Positions 5,615 through 5,651 of a stretch of 5,651 bases of DNA are shown in pieces (position 1 is the stretch's first letter; every line of letters starts with the position of its first letter). This DNA comes from Prevotellaceae bacterium (GTDB lineage: Bacteria > Bacteroidota > Bacteroidia > Bacteroidales > UBA932), in assembly GCA_031257455.1 (NCBI GenBank), contig JAIROQ010000118.1:1-5651 (forward strand), given 5' to 3'. The position numbers were made by a program, and so were the translations under genes. The notes below the pieces were generated by a model, which saw only the letters and a program-made list of their open reading frames with translations, did no database searches and was not told the DNA's origin.

Positions 5615-5651
5615 AACGATTGATAAAATTAAAATAGTTTTCAATTATTAT

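Noticed and set aside
5615..5644. An in-frame TTG start 30 bases upstream of the type IX-secreted protein's ATG
   Set aside because: It would add ten residues before a normal signal peptide that begins exactly at the ATG; the ATG start is far more likely.
5615..5651. A promoter for the type IX-secreted protein gene (TAATTTTA on the minus strand)
   Set aside because: It misses the final G of TAnnTTTG, has no clear -33 element, and lies in AT-rich sequence cut by the window edge.

Overview
The window looks like chromosomal DNA from a member of the Bacteroidota, probably Bacteroidales. Three things point there: a secreted protein with a type IX secretion (Por) C-terminal sorting domain, close matches to the Bacteroides-type promoter (TTTG, 19-21 bases, TAnnTTTG), and a TlpA-like thioredoxin lipoprotein of a form common in that phylum. 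All six genes are on the minus strand, so transcription runs from high to low coordinates. I cannot place the genus.

In the direction of transcription the layout is: (1) 5614-4559, a type IX-secreted surface or extracellular protein of unknown function, closed by a strong intrinsic terminator at 4529-4497; (2) 4488-3718, a TSUP (TauE/SafE-type) membrane permease; (3) a 93-base AT-rich gap holding a candidate promoter bracketed by two nearly identical perfect dyads; (4) 3624-2410, an ABC/SMC-like ATPase, overlapping by 17 bases (5) 2426-1743, an RloB-family protein; (6) 1728-1168, a TlpA-like thioredoxin lipoprotein, overlapping by 17 bases (7) a NamZ/DUF1343 (GH171) muramidase that starts at 1184 and runs off the window at base 1. 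No gene-free stretch reaches 300 bases.

The most interesting part is the ATPase-RloB pair. It has the architecture of the lactococcal AbiL abortive-infection system (AbiLi ATPase plus AbiLii/RloB) and recalls other ATPase plus TOPRIM-type defence pairs. The pair is clearly richer in A+T than its neighbours: 60-base rows that I counted by hand give about 33% G+C in the ATPase gene and 37% in rloB, against 45-67% in the genes on either side. This fits an acquired cassette. Its promoter region carries two 17-base dyads that differ at one base, with centres 62 bases apart, one just upstream of the -33 element and one just downstream of the start site. No regulator is encoded here, so the control would act in trans.

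The tlpA-like and namZ genes form a second unit. A full consensus promoter for them lies inside the last codons of rloB, so they probably do not depend on the defence operon. The NamZ homologue has no signal peptide and ten cysteines, suggesting a cytoplasmic enzyme. The TlpA-like protein keeps its CxxC but has Thr where the family normally has the cis-proline.
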